Part shown: positions 14,550-20,860 of the stretch, piece after piece
Numbering within the stretch: the first letter of the stretch is position 1
Layout of the letters: each line of letters begins with the position of its first letter
Virus record (IMG/VR): IMGVR_UViG_3300042892_001013
Span: 1-44,842 of that record
DNA from: a virus
DNA: 44,842 bases
Direction: 5' to 3' (one strand)
Notes under the pieces: generated by a model
Databases searched by the model: none
Told to the model about the DNA's origin: nothing
What the model saw: the letters and a program-made list of their open reading frames with translations, nothing else
Made by a program: the position numbers and the translations under genes

Positions 14550-15863
14550 TTGCGAACACAACCAGAATTCATTATTCGGCAATTGGAAATCCACAATAGC
14601 CGTATTAATAAAGAACAGATACTCGAAGCTGCCGTTGAAGAAGGTCTAGACGAATTCTTCGAAGGACTTAGAATGTGTTTGGATAACTTGTACACCTTTG
14701 GTGTTAAACAGGTTCCCACAAAAGATAAAGCTGAAGGACAAGGTCTTAGCTGGACTAACTTTGTTGAGCTCGCGGACAGTCTTTATCGCCGTAAACTTAC
14801 AGGGCACGATGCCCGTGATGCTATTCAACTGGCCATGGATGTGGCTACGCAAGGGCAGTGGAACGATTGGTATCGTCGTATACTGATCAAGGATTTGCGC
14901 TGTGGTGTCAGCGAGAAAACAGTCAACAAGGTACTCAAGGGCAAAACTATTGCATCTGTACCTGTGTTTGAATGTATGCTGGCACACGACGGTGCCAATC
15001 ACGAAAAGAAGATCACAGGTAAGAAACTGCTTGAGCCTAAGTTGGATGGTGTTCGTGCTATCACTGTAGTAGACTACGAATCCAAAACTGTTACCATGTA
15101 CACACGCAATGGTAAAGTTCTTGAAAACTTTGCACACATCACTAGTTACCTAGAAGGCTATATCGAAGAGATTGGTCGCAGTATGGTATTTGACGGTGAA
15201 GTTGTTAGTCATTCATTCCAGGACCTCATGAAACAGGTTCATCGTAAGAGTAATGTGCAGGCACAGGATGCTCGTTTATGTTTGTTCGATGCTGTTCCAC
15301 TTGTAGAGTTTAAAGCTGGCAAGAGTGTGATGGGACAACGTCGACGTTCCAATCTACTAAAGAATTGGGCTAACATCTTTGCAGACAGCGGGTGCGTTGA
15401 GATCATTCCGCAGATTGAAGTCAACCTAGATGAGTTTGTAGGTGACATTGAATATCGAGACTACAACAAGAAAATGGTTGCTGAAGGTTTCGAAGGCATT
15501 ATGATTAAGGATCCAGAGGCCAAATATGAATGTAAAAGATCTGTTTCGTGGCTTAAACAAAAACCCTTTATCGAAGTTAGCCTTTCGATCACATCCGTGG
15601 AAGAAGGTACCGGAAGAAATGTTGGACGCCTTGGTGCTTTGGTCTGCGAGGGCGTCGATGATGATAAGACAATTTGCGTCAATGTGGGCAGTGGTTTTAG
15701 TGACGGGGATCGTGATTCTTATTGGCAAGAACGTGATACAGTGGTTGGACAGGTAGTGGAAGTACGTGCCGATGCTGTTACACAGAATCAAGACGGAACC
15801 TACAGTCTACGCTTTCCACGCTTCCTACGATTCCGTGGCTTTAAAGCTGGAGAAAAAATCTAA
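14550..15863 (+). CDS. ATP-dependent DNA ligase (T4 gp30-like)
   Basis: A 437-aa ligase sealing nicks in phage DNA replication and repair. Motif I is LEPKLDGVRA with nucleotidyl-lysine K164, motif III MVFDGEVVS, motif IV EGFEGIMIKDP, motif V WLKQKP; a helical N-terminal domain and a C-terminal OB domain complete the T4 gp30 layout. The start is TTG at 14550: the SD AGGAG ends at 14543, giving a 6-nt spacer, while the in-frame TTG at 14544 would directly abut the SD. A sigma70 promoter precedes it. The stop overlaps the next start (TAATG). All motifs are intact, so it should be active. Confidence 0.93.
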   Translation: MRTQPEFIIRQLEIHNSRINKEQILEAAVEEGLDEFFEGLRMCLDNLYTFGVKQVPTKDKAEGQGLSWTNFVELADSLYRRKLTGHDARDAIQLAMDVATQGQWNDWYRRILIKDLRCGVSEKTVNKVLKGKTIASVPVFECMLAHDGANHEKKITGKKLLEPKLDGVRAITVVDYESKTVTMYTRNGKVLENFAHITSYLEGYIEEIGRSMVFDGEVVSHSFQDLMKQVHRKSNVQAQDARLCLFDAVPLVEFKAGKSVMGQRRRSNLLKNWANIFADSGCVEIIPQIEVNLDEFVGDIEYRDYNKKMVAEGFEGIMIKDPEAKYECKRSVSWLKQKPFIEVSLSITSVEEGTGRNVGRLGALVCEGVDDDKTICVNVGSGFSDGDRDSYWQERDTVVGQVVEVRADAVTQNQDGTYSLRFPRFLRFRGFKAGEKI

Positions 15864-16129
15864 TGAAAGAACAAATTGGATTTATCCGTTGGTGGTTCTC
15901 AAAGTTGGAAATATGGCAATGGATCTTGTTGGCTAGCCTAGTTTTTAATGTAGGCAGTCTGTTCGCTATAGGCACAGAAATATCGTCTGGTATGAATTTA
16001 GTTGGAATGATTCTACTGCTGATAGTATTTTTTAAATGGTTTGTTTTGGATTCTTTAAAGACCAGTTGGACTCGTTATAAAGAACAGCGAAATACTTTAC
16101 TAACCACTATCAAAGACAGCGACAAATAA
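15863..16129 (+). CDS. Small inner-membrane protein with two TM segments
   Basis: An 88-aa protein with two hydrophobic helices (about residues 19-38 and 45-64) and a basic cytoplasmic-looking tail (SWTRYKEQRNTLLTTIKDSDK). No family was recognised. It is coupled to the DNA ligase stop codon (TAATG) and read in the same early operon. Phage early membrane proteins often alter the host envelope or block superinfection, but no motif supports a specific role here. Confidence 0.7.
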   Translation: MKEQIGFIRWWFSKLEIWQWILLASLVFNVGSLFAIGTEISSGMNLVGMILLLIVFFKWFVLDSLKTSWTRYKEQRNTLLTTIKDSDK

Positions 16130-16130
16130 A

Positions 16131-16382
16131 ATGGCATACGATTTCACAGAATTAAACAAAGTGGTTGCCAATTGGACCACTGACGATACCACAAGATTCA
16201 GACTTCCTAAATCTAAACCAAACAATATTATTCTGAACAACAAGGGAGTTGAGATGCTTCGTGTTGCTGAAGATGGATTCTATGTTCGCGGCACAAAGGT
16301 TCCTGTAGATGACAAGGAAGCTGCCACAGTTTATACAGCCTTTAAAGAGTTCCTTGTTTGGAGCAGATTGAGCAGAGAATGA
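16131..16382 (+). CDS. Small phage protein of 83 aa, unknown
   Basis: Begins MAYDFTELNKVVANWTTDDT and contains LPKSKPNNIILNN and EDGFYVRGTKVPVDD. The pattern (a short strand, a GF-V-R-G-KVP hairpin, then a helix) recalls small unannotated proteins of T4-like phages that start around an ILLNN/EMLRV core. It follows the membrane-protein gene by 1 nt. Its TGA overlaps the ATG of the lipoprotein gene. No signal peptide or catalytic motif is evident. Confidence 0.65.
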   Translation: MAYDFTELNKVVANWTTDDTTRFRLPKSKPNNIILNNKGVEMLRVAEDGFYVRGTKVPVDDKEAATVYTAFKEFLVWSRLSRE

Positions 16383-16657
16383 AACCACTATTACTTGTTC
16401 TACTATTATCTGGCTGTGCAACTGCACAGCACAACAGTGCTAGTCCAAATCACCCAATTCAACCACTTCAGGTTGATTGTAGATATGGAAACATGATGTC
16501 AGCAGATCTAGAAACAATAATTTCTAATCCGCAAATTGAAAATCCCACTTGGCAGGGGACCTTTGCTACGATATCTGGTAACCAAACTGCCATACAACGA
16601 ACACAATCAGCAAAGGTAGTCTTATGGACAATAAGAACACAATGTCAAGGCTTCTAA
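16379..16657 (+). CDS. Small lipoprotein
   Basis: A 92-aa protein with a short lipoprotein signal: MKPLLLVLLLSGCATAQ, lipobox LLSGC with Cys13 as the lipidated residue. The mature part has two further Cys (in VDCRYGN and RTQCQGF), perhaps disulfide-bonded. ATG 16379 was chosen because it overlaps the upstream stop codon (ATGA) and gives a clean signal. A longer frame from 16358 would put a hydrophilic extension in front. No family is known. It is one of at least four exported or lipidated products in this operon. Confidence 0.7.
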   Translation: MKPLLLVLLLSGCATAQHNSASPNHPIQPLQVDCRYGNMMSADLETIISNPQIENPTWQGTFATISGNQTAIQRTQSAKVVLWTIRTQCQGF

Positions 16658-17208
16658 TTGGTTTGGTGTTGCTGTCAGCCGCAACTGCGCAGGCAGAGTG
16701 TTATACTCGCTCGTCTACCGTGAGCAAACTGACTTCATCAATTGAACAGATTGCAGATGTAGAACGAAAGGTGTTACCAGAAGGCAACGGTAAGAACTTG
16801 TGCCGAATTACATTTCGAGCCTATATCAATAACAAATGGCATACTGCTCAAGGTGAGGAAATTGGCAGTGTCAATGACAGTTTGGATACTATCTGTGCCA
16901 AGGCGTTGAATTCCGGGCGTGTGAGTATTTTGGAATCTGTAAGTGGTACTAAAATTACCGGCAGTCAAGAATTGATTTGCACAGATGAACCCAAACCTAA
17001 ACACAAGGCCACAGTATCTGTAGGTGATTTGATTTGGGAAAGTGAAGTTCAAGTGCATCCTGCCTACAAAGATATATTTAGATACAGAGGCAGTTTCTGT
17101 AAATGGTTTATTGAATCCAAACCCGATATTGGAAAAGTTGATATGCAACAAGGAATTATTTGTCGAAGTCCCGATCAAAAGGTTTGGCGAGTGGTTGACA
17201 AGTGGTAA
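16624..17208 (+). CDS. Exported Cys-containing protein, unknown function
   Basis: A 194-aa protein with a signal peptide: MSRLLIGLVLLSAATAQAEC after an optional six-residue start (MDNKNT). ATG 16624 has an SD-like AAAGG; ATG 16642 would give the more typical signal. The mature protein has five or more Cys spread along a beta-rich sequence (CYTRSS, NLCRITF, TICAKAL, LICTDE, SFCKWF, IICRSPD), fitting a disulfide-bonded periplasmic protein. No family was recognised. It overlaps the lipoprotein gene by 34 nt. A sigma70 promoter for the next genes lies inside its 3' end. Confidence 0.65.
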   Translation: MDNKNTMSRLLIGLVLLSAATAQAECYTRSSTVSKLTSSIEQIADVERKVLPEGNGKNLCRITFRAYINNKWHTAQGEEIGSVNDSLDTICAKALNSGRVSILESVSGTKITGSQELICTDEPKPKHKATVSVGDLIWESEVQVHPAYKDIFRYRGSFCKWFIESKPDIGKVDMQQGIICRSPDQKVWRVVDKW

Positions 17209-17223
17209 TTTTCACAGTATAAT
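17195..17223 (+). promoter_or_regulatory. Consensus sigma70 promoter inside a gene end
   Basis: TTGACA 17195-17200 lies within the last codons of the upstream gene; a 17-bp spacer and TATAAT (17218-17223) follow. It drives the 17251 / entericidin-like / LPP20-like genes. Confidence 0.85.
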
Positions 17224-17250
17224 ATATACTTCACACACAGAAAGGTAGAT

Positions 17251-17379
17251 ATGAGAAACTTTATTATAGGCACAGTCTTTGGACTTATCCTAGCAACTGT
17301 TGGATTCTCCGGCATTGCTCGGATGTTGGACAATGGAGTAGACACAGTTAAAACACACAGTAAGGAGATGGCAAAATGA
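17251..17379 (+). CDS. Small single-TM protein of 42 aa
   Basis: Begins MRNFIIGTVFGLILATVGFS and continues GIARMLDNGVDTVKTHSKEM. One Gly-rich transmembrane helix with a short soluble tail. It resembles small membrane proteins seen in other phage genomes, without an assigned role. SD AAGG is present. The TGA stop overlaps the next ATG (ATGA), coupling it to the entericidin-like lipoprotein. Confidence 0.6.
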   Translation: MRNFIIGTVFGLILATVGFSGIARMLDNGVDTVKTHSKEMAK

Positions 17380-17504
17380 AAACAGTAATTTTAAGTTTAG
17401 TACTAATGACACTTACTGCTTGTGGTACAATTGGTGGCGCTGTTTCGGGGGCAGGTGAAGATTTAAACAAGGCTGGCAATTACATTAAGAAAGTAGGAAT
17501 CTAA
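17376..17504 (+). CDS. Entericidin-like small lipoprotein
   Basis: A 42-aa protein: MKTVILSLVLMTLTACGTIG, then GAVSGAGEDLNKAGNYIKK and a short end. Lipobox LTAC with Cys16, then a Gly/Ala-rich amphipathic stretch, closely follow the entericidin (EcnA/EcnB) pattern of bacterial toxin/antidote lipoproteins that act at the cell membrane. The resemblance is in size, lipobox position and the G-A-G-x-D motif; activity is not shown. It is coupled to the upstream TM protein (ATGA) and followed 1 nt later by an LPP20-like lipoprotein gene. Confidence 0.65.
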   Translation: MKTVILSLVLMTLTACGTIGGAVSGAGEDLNKAGNYIKKVGI

Positions 17505-17505
17505 G

Positions 17506-18279
17506 ATGAAAAAGACACTAATAACATTATGCGTGTTGGCGGTACTGAGCGGTTGTAGTAGTACAAAACTTTCGCCTAATTCTCCTATTGCTAGTCCTAC
17601 TCCAGCAGTAACTAAAGATCAAACTGTACCTGCGCAAGGTAGAGCAGAAGCACCGTTGACTATTGATCTACCTAGTTGGTATGTCAAGGCTCCGGCAAGT
17701 ACAGAAGAATATGTATTTGTCACAGGCACAGCAGTTAGTTCAGACTTGTCAATGAGTCGAGCTAAGGCCATGCTCGATGCGCAACATCAATTAGCAGACA
17801 AGATCAACGGAGTTATTGATTCTGTGTTCCGTCAAAGTCGAAAGGACAGTGCTGGTACAGTGACCAACGACTACTCAAGTCTCATGATCCGCAAGACTAT
17901 TACCGATACAGCATTGACTGGTCATCATTTAGAGGACAGCCGGGTTATATCCGAGAATCGTGCGTATCGTACATTTGTATTAATTCGCTATCCAATGGGC
18001 GATACTAATCGTTTGCTCAAAGACAAACTGCAACGTGAAACAATAAAGCAGGATAGTGACGAGGCAATTGATCGTGAGATTAATAAAAATACTAAAAAGC
18101 AGGTATCTGAGACACAGATTACACCTGTGGTATTGCCACAGATTACACCTGTGGCAGTTAGCAGGGTTCAACCACAGGATTTAAATCTGTTGCAGGTCGA
18201 CAACGAAGAATATAAAAAGCGTCGAGACGAAGCACTACAGAAGCCAGGTGCTGTTGTAGGTAATATTACACTGCGTTGA
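17506..18279 (+). CDS. LPP20-like outer-membrane lipoprotein
   Basis: A 257-aa protein with lipoprotein signal MKKTLITLCVLAVLSGCSST (lipobox LSGC, Cys17), a Pro/Thr linker, and a domain with LPSWYVKAPASTEEYVFVTG, SMSRAKAMLDAQHQLA and RAYRTFVLIRYPMG. That order (P.W, GTA, Ala-rich helix, strand) is typical of the LPP20 lipoprotein family. The tail carries two copies of ITPV from 18-nt DNA repeats (18113-18154). Homologues sit in the outer membrane. A phage copy might coat the host surface or exclude other phages, by inference. Confidence 0.7.
   Translation: MKKTLITLCVLAVLSGCSSTKLSPNSPIASPTPAVTKDQTVPAQGRAEAPLTIDLPSWYVKAPASTEEYVFVTGTAVSSDLSMSRAKAMLDAQHQLADKINGVIDSVFRQSRKDSAGTVTNDYSSLMIRKTITDTALTGHHLEDSRVISENRAYRTFVLIRYPMGDTNRLLKDKLQRETIKQDSDEAIDREINKNTKKQVSETQITPVVLPQITPVAVSRVQPQDLNLLQVDNEEYKKRRDEALQKPGAVVGNITLR
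18113..18154 (+). repeat. Two 18-nt direct repeats inside the LPP20-like gene
   Basis: CACAGATTACACCTGTGG occurs at 18113-18130 and 18137-18154 (24-nt period, in frame, eight codons). Each unit is partly palindromic (CACAG/CTGTG). It encodes the repeated QITPV peptide and could vary in copy number by slippage. Confidence 0.7.
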
Positions 18280-18295
18280 TTGTTAGGTATTAAAA

Positions 18296-18646
18296 ATGCG
18301 TTATTACATCGTCAGTTGGGATCAGCAGGGTGTAGAGTTTTTTGAAGAGATCACAGAACATCATCCTGACAATTGGGCCAAGGATCATTTGTTTGACACC
18401 ATCAAACAAAACAAGCGGGTAGAAAAGCCCATGAGCTTTAGTATTCAATCATTGAAACTTCGTGCCCAATTCAACAGTCATCGCCACTATGAAATCTACG
18501 TATTCACCAGCAATGACGACATTACAAAAACAGATATTCAAGATTGGTTCACTACAGATGCTCAGAGCTTTGCCAATTGGGTACGCAAGAATTACAGCTA
18601 CAAGATCTGGGATGAACGAGCCACAGAGCAAGCAGTAATTGTATGA
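18296..18646 (+). CDS. Phage protein of 116 aa, unknown
   Basis: Begins MRYYIVSWDQQGVEFFEEIT and contains FSIQSLKLRAQFNSHRHYEI, VFTSNDDITKTDIQDWF and FANWVRKNYSYKIWDER. An alpha/beta protein with Trp/Tyr-rich conserved-looking blocks, without a catalytic signature that I recognise. Its TGA overlaps the ATG of the first paralogue in the following tandem family (ATGA), so it is translated as the lead-in to that array. Confidence 0.6.
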   Translation: MRYYIVSWDQQGVEFFEEITEHHPDNWAKDHLFDTIKQNKRVEKPMSFSIQSLKLRAQFNSHRHYEIYVFTSNDDITKTDIQDWFTTDAQSFANWVRKNYSYKIWDERATEQAVIV

Positions 18647-18861
18647 ACCTACGAATTGATAAACTAATTGATGATGCTAGGTTGACTGCTGTGGCGGAGA
18701 TGTTTGAGGTTGAATTGACCAAGTTTGCCGAGTTGATTGTGGCAGAATGTATTCAGACTATTCAGATGGGTATCACTCGTGATGGCCACAATACTGAAAA
18801 GTATCAAAGGTCAATTAAACACATTAAACAGATTAAAGAACATTTCGGAGTTGAAGAATGA
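18643..18861 (+). CDS. Tandem-family small protein 1 (FAELIV...FGVEE)
   Basis: A 72-aa member of a small-protein family repeated at least six times here: MNLRIDKLIDDARL, then KFAELIVAECIQ, then IKEHFGVEE. The family plan is an N-terminal helix (usually MNERIRELAxQAG), a central FAELIVxEC segment and a C-terminal FGVEE. I recall similar unannotated proteins in many large phages. The single Cys in the central motif is conserved in all copies. The terminal FGVEE codons form the SD and start of the next gene. Confidence 0.7.
   Translation: MNLRIDKLIDDARLTAVAEMFEVELTKFAELIVAECIQTIQMGITRDGHNTEKYQRSIKHIKQIKEHFGVEE
18844..18861 (+). repeat. SD/stop/start cassette, copy 1
   Basis: TTCGGAGTTGAAGAATGA. 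It encodes FGVEE-stop of one gene, supplies GGAG as SD, and contains the ATG (18858) of the next gene with a 7-nt spacer. Confidence 0.85.
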
Positions 18862-19094
18862 ACGACAGAATTCGTGAACTATACCAACAAGCCCATAGCA
18901 TACGACACCATGACGGTGATCCTATGCGGGACGGTAATCCACCTACTGTTTATTGGCAAGGTGAAAAGAGTGCTAAAAAGTTCGCCCAGTTGATTGTTCA
19001 GGAATGTGCAAGTATGGTAGATCTTCATGGTCGATGGATTTTGTATGATAAACTTGCTGTAAAAATTAAACGAGAGTTCGGAGTTGAAGAATGA
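18858..19094 (+). CDS. Tandem-family small protein 2
   Basis: A 78-aa paralogue: MNDRIRELYQQAHSIRHHDG, AKKFAQLIVQECASMVD, KREFGVEE. Compared with copy 1 it has a longer variable linker with DGDPMRDGNPP. It starts within the preceding cassette and ends in another. Unknown function; soluble and probably helical. Confidence 0.7.
   Translation: MNDRIRELYQQAHSIRHHDGDPMRDGNPPTVYWQGEKSAKKFAQLIVQECASMVDLHGRWILYDKLAVKIKREFGVEE
19077..19094 (+). repeat. SD/stop/start cassette, copy 2
   Basis: Identical 18-mer to copy 1; gives the ATG at 19091 of the coiled-coil gene. Confidence 0.85.
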
Positions 19095-19288
19095 ACAATG
19101 ATGAAGATCCTCAGCGAGAAAAAATCTTTGAACTTCTCCAAGAGATTATATATTTAAAAGGACAGATAACTTATCTGCAGGAACAATTAAGCAGCGTAGA
19201 AGATGACCGGGATAATAGAATTGATCGGTATGAAAAACAAGTTGCTGACCTTGAACAACAATTGGGCAATGCCCTATTTCGGAGTTGA
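19091..19288 (+). CDS. Coiled-coil small protein, not of the tandem family
   Basis: A 65-aa charged coiled coil (KIFELLQEIIYLKGQITYLQ, then SSVEDDRDNRIDRYEKQVAD) ending ALFRS. It is flanked by the same cassettes as the paralogues, but it runs into the downstream cassette in a different frame: TTT CGG AGT TGA is read instead of TTC GGA GTT GAA GAA TGA. Either it replaced a family member by recombination at the cassettes, or a frameshift moved its end. Confidence 0.65.
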   Translation: MNNDEDPQREKIFELLQEIIYLKGQITYLQEQLSSVEDDRDNRIDRYEKQVADLEQQLGNALFRS

Positions 19289-19295
19289 AGAATGA
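19278..19295 (+). repeat. SD/stop/start cassette, copy 3, out of frame upstream
   Basis: The same 18-mer as copies 1 and 2, but the upstream gene reads it in another frame and stops at 19286-19288. The downstream ATG (19292) and its SD are preserved. This shows that the DNA, not the FGVEE peptide, is conserved here. Confidence 0.85.
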
Positions 19296-19585
19296 TTGTT
19301 CCAGATTTAATCAAAGCCGTTGAATCAGGTTGGGAGAAATCCAGACTTGAAGGACTTAAAATTCAAGGAAAACATCGTATGAACGAACGAATTAAAGAAC
19401 TTGCTAGACAGGCAGGACTAATTGCACCCTATGGTAGTGATCGTGAAGAGTTGAGTGATTTTGATTACAGAGAATTCGCCGAGTTGATTGTGAAAGAATG
19501 CGCCGGAAAAGTTGATTGGATCCTTGCCGAAGGTGGTAAGACACAGGGTGATTTGATTCGGGAACATTTCGGAGTTGAAGAATGA
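19292..19585 (+). CDS. Tandem-family small protein 3 with N-terminal extension
   Basis: A 97-aa frame: an extra 29 residues (MIVPDLIKAVESGWEKSRLE ...) precede the standard MNERIKELARQAGLI, EFAELIVKECAGKVD and REHFGVEE. ATG 19292 lies in the cassette, while ATG 19379 has its own SD-like AAGGA 8 nt away, so translation could begin at either. The extension may be the remnant of another small gene fused in frame. The C-terminal cassette is intact. Confidence 0.65.
   Translation: MIVPDLIKAVESGWEKSRLEGLKIQGKHRMNERIKELARQAGLIAPYGSDREELSDFDYREFAELIVKECAGKVDWILAEGGKTQGDLIREHFGVEE
19568..19585 (+). repeat. SD/stop/start cassette, copy 4
   Basis: Identical 18-mer; its ATG (19582) starts a 25-aa membrane peptide gene. 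Confidence 0.85.
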
Positions 19586-19659
19586 GTTTTATTTTAGGAT
19601 TCATTGCAGGTTACATAGTAGCAGCTATCATATATGCATACCGTTCAAATGAAGATTAA
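19582..19659 (+). CDS. 25-aa single-TM peptide
   Basis: MSFILGFIAGYIVAAIIYAY followed by RSNED. A bare transmembrane helix, started from the cassette of the preceding gene. SD and ATG are as good as for its neighbours, so it is probably translated. Function is unknown; its lack of relation to the paralogues again shows that the cassette serves any gene placed after it. Confidence 0.55.
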   Translation: MSFILGFIAGYIVAAIIYAYRSNED

Positions 19660-19673
19660 AGGACAACGACAGA

Positions 19674-19907
19674 ATGAATGAACGAATTCGACAACTTGCT
19701 GAACAGGCTGGGCTAACCACGGTTGCTGATGTCTACCTTATGAAGAAATATATGCCTAACGAAGTAAAGTTCGCCGAGTTGATTGTGCAGGAATGCGCTA
19801 ATATTGCACGTAATGTGGGAAACATTTCTGAACCCGATGACTGGGCGCTGGATAGATGCTATGAGATTGAACAAAGAATTCAAGACCGTTTTGGAGTTGA
19901 AGAATGA
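19674..19907 (+). CDS. Tandem-family small protein 4
   Basis: A 77-aa paralogue: MNERIRQLAEQAGLTTVADV, KFAELIVQECANIA, QDRFGVEE. It is the one copy not started by a cassette; a fresh SD (AAAGGAC) lies upstream. The linker holds NISEPDDWALDRCYEIE. Function unknown. Confidence 0.7.
   Translation: MNERIRQLAEQAGLTTVADVYLMKKYMPNEVKFAELIVQECANIARNVGNISEPDDWALDRCYEIEQRIQDRFGVEE
19890..19907 (+). repeat. SD/stop/start cassette, copy 5
   Basis: TTTGGAGTTGAAGAATGA, one synonymous change from copy 1; ATG 19904 follows. Confidence 0.8.
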
Positions 19908-20095
19908 AAAAAGATTGGGACACCCAAGAACAATCAGATATGTTTGACAAGTTTCTTGACGACACATCGGATTCAAGGTCGCAAACTTGGAAAGGTTGGC
20001 ACGGCCGCCGTGCGCACGGTTACGATGAACTAGAATGGGAAGCATTTCAGTATGGATGGAATGCCGCAAAGGTATGTTTTGGAGTTAAAGAATGA
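19904..20095 (+). CDS. Small protein with family tail only (FGVKE)
   Basis: A 63-aa protein: MKKDWDTQEQSDMFDKFLDD, then DELEWEAFQYGWNAAKVCFG and VKE. The body is unrelated to the tandem family (it has an AFQYGWNAA motif common in phage small proteins), but the last codons are the same cassette with one change. This mixture suggests modular exchange at the cassette. Function unknown. Confidence 0.65.
   Translation: MKKDWDTQEQSDMFDKFLDDTSDSRSQTWKGWHGRRAHGYDELEWEAFQYGWNAAKVCFGVKE
20078..20095 (+). repeat. SD/stop/start cassette, copy 6
   Basis: TTTGGAGTTAAAGAATGA; encodes FGVKE-stop and gives ATG 20092. Confidence 0.75.
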
Positions 20096-20325
20096 ACATA
20101 GATCACGGTGCGATATTTCAACAATGTGTATACGATGCAGATAATCGGTTTGTTGATTTAACACTCAGACCGGTTGCTGTGAATTCCCGTACATTTATGC
20201 TTACTATGACAGACACATCCAACGATGCAGAAATGGACATGATGATTGAACTTTATCTCACAGAAGAAAATTTGAAAAAAGTGATTTACCGTTTGATAAA
20301 TGTATTAGAAGGTATTGGAAAATGA
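20092..20325 (+). CDS. Small protein of 77 aa, unknown
   Basis: Begins MNIDHGAIFQQCVYDADNRF, contains VDLTLRPVAVNSRTFML and ends LINVLEGIGK. Beta-rich start and helical end. Not a member of the tandem family, although it sits inside the array. Its end (GGAAAATGA) gives the start of the next gene, but without the cassette. Function unknown. Confidence 0.6.
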   Translation: MNIDHGAIFQQCVYDADNRFVDLTLRPVAVNSRTFMLTMTDTSNDAEMDMMIELYLTEENLKKVIYRLINVLEGIGK

Positions 20326-20561
20326 ACGAACGAATCATAGAACTGGCTGACCACGCAAAAGAATATGCCAATCAGTGTACAAAGGATCTTGACGGTGACA
20401 TTTCTTGGCACTGGATGGACTATTACACTGAAAAGTTCGCCGAGTTGATTGTTGAGGAATGTCTCTACATTGTCGAAGGTGAAGATGATGGTAGTGCTGA
20501 TACTAAAAGTGTTCGATTGGCAATGATAAGAATGAAACAACATTTCGGAGTTATAGAATGA
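20322..20561 (+). CDS. Tandem-family small protein 5
   Basis: A 79-aa paralogue: MNERIIELADHAKEYANQCT, EKFAELIVEECLYIVE, KQHFGVIE. The variable middle contains DGDISWHWMDYY, echoed in copy 6 (DGHIDWHTQF), so these two are the closest pair. The cassette at the end is altered by one codon (GTT ATA GAA). Confidence 0.7.
   Translation: MNERIIELADHAKEYANQCTKDLDGDISWHWMDYYTEKFAELIVEECLYIVEGEDDGSADTKSVRLAMIRMKQHFGVIE
20544..20561 (+). repeat. SD/stop/start cassette, copy 7
   Basis: TTCGGAGTTATAGAATGA; ATG 20558 starts the 81-aa gene. The SD and spacing are unchanged although the peptide changes to FGVIE. Confidence 0.75.
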
Positions 20562-20803
20562 ATCAAGTCCCGCTCAAAGCACACGAAGAATGGGCCCAGC
20601 AGAGAGTAGAAATTGCCCGGCGTGACACCGATCAGGCCTTGCATTTGGTTGCAATGGCGCATTTGAATTTGATGCAACATCTCAAGTACGGATTTGACCC
20701 AAAGACTGCACACAGCACCTTGATCAGCGTGGGACAAATATATCCTAAACTAAAAGCAAAGATGAATGACTTGACTCGAGAGTTAGAGAATAAAAACGGT
20801 TGA
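20558..20803 (+). CDS. Small helical protein of 81 aa
   Basis: MNQVPLKAHEEWAQQRVEIA, then HLVAMAHLNLMQHLKYGFDP and KMNDLTRELENKNG. All-helical, charged, no known family. It starts from cassette copy 7. Its TGA stop forms part of the TTGACA -35 box of the RNA ligase promoter, marking the end of the array's transcription unit or a new start within it. Confidence 0.6.
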   Translation: MNQVPLKAHEEWAQQRVEIARRDTDQALHLVAMAHLNLMQHLKYGFDPKTAHSTLISVGQIYPKLKAKMNDLTRELENKNG

Positions 20804-20828
20804 CATTAAATGATATTGAGTGTATAAT
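20800..20828 (+). promoter_or_regulatory. Consensus sigma70 promoter for the RNA ligase gene
   Basis: TTGACA 20800-20805 (containing the upstream TGA stop), 17-bp spacer, TATAAT 20823-20828. The leader has AAAGGA before the ATG at 20861. Confidence 0.85.
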
Positions 20829-20860
20829 ATACACTTAGACAGTTAATCAAAGGACTTGAT

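Noticed and set aside
14646-15137. 163-codon open frame opposite the DNA ligase
   Set aside because: It is antisense to a strongly supported ligase, has odd composition and no SD, and several overlapping frames of this kind occur there because of codon bias.
15426-15791. 121-codon minus-strand frame inside the ligase gene
   Set aside because: Antisense shadow of ligase motifs IV-V; no promoter or SD and no recognisable protein pattern.
18643-20561. Regular repeats resembling a CRISPR array
   Set aside because: The 18-nt repeats are spaced 180-300 bp apart, coincide with gene ends, and separate coding genes rather than short spacers.
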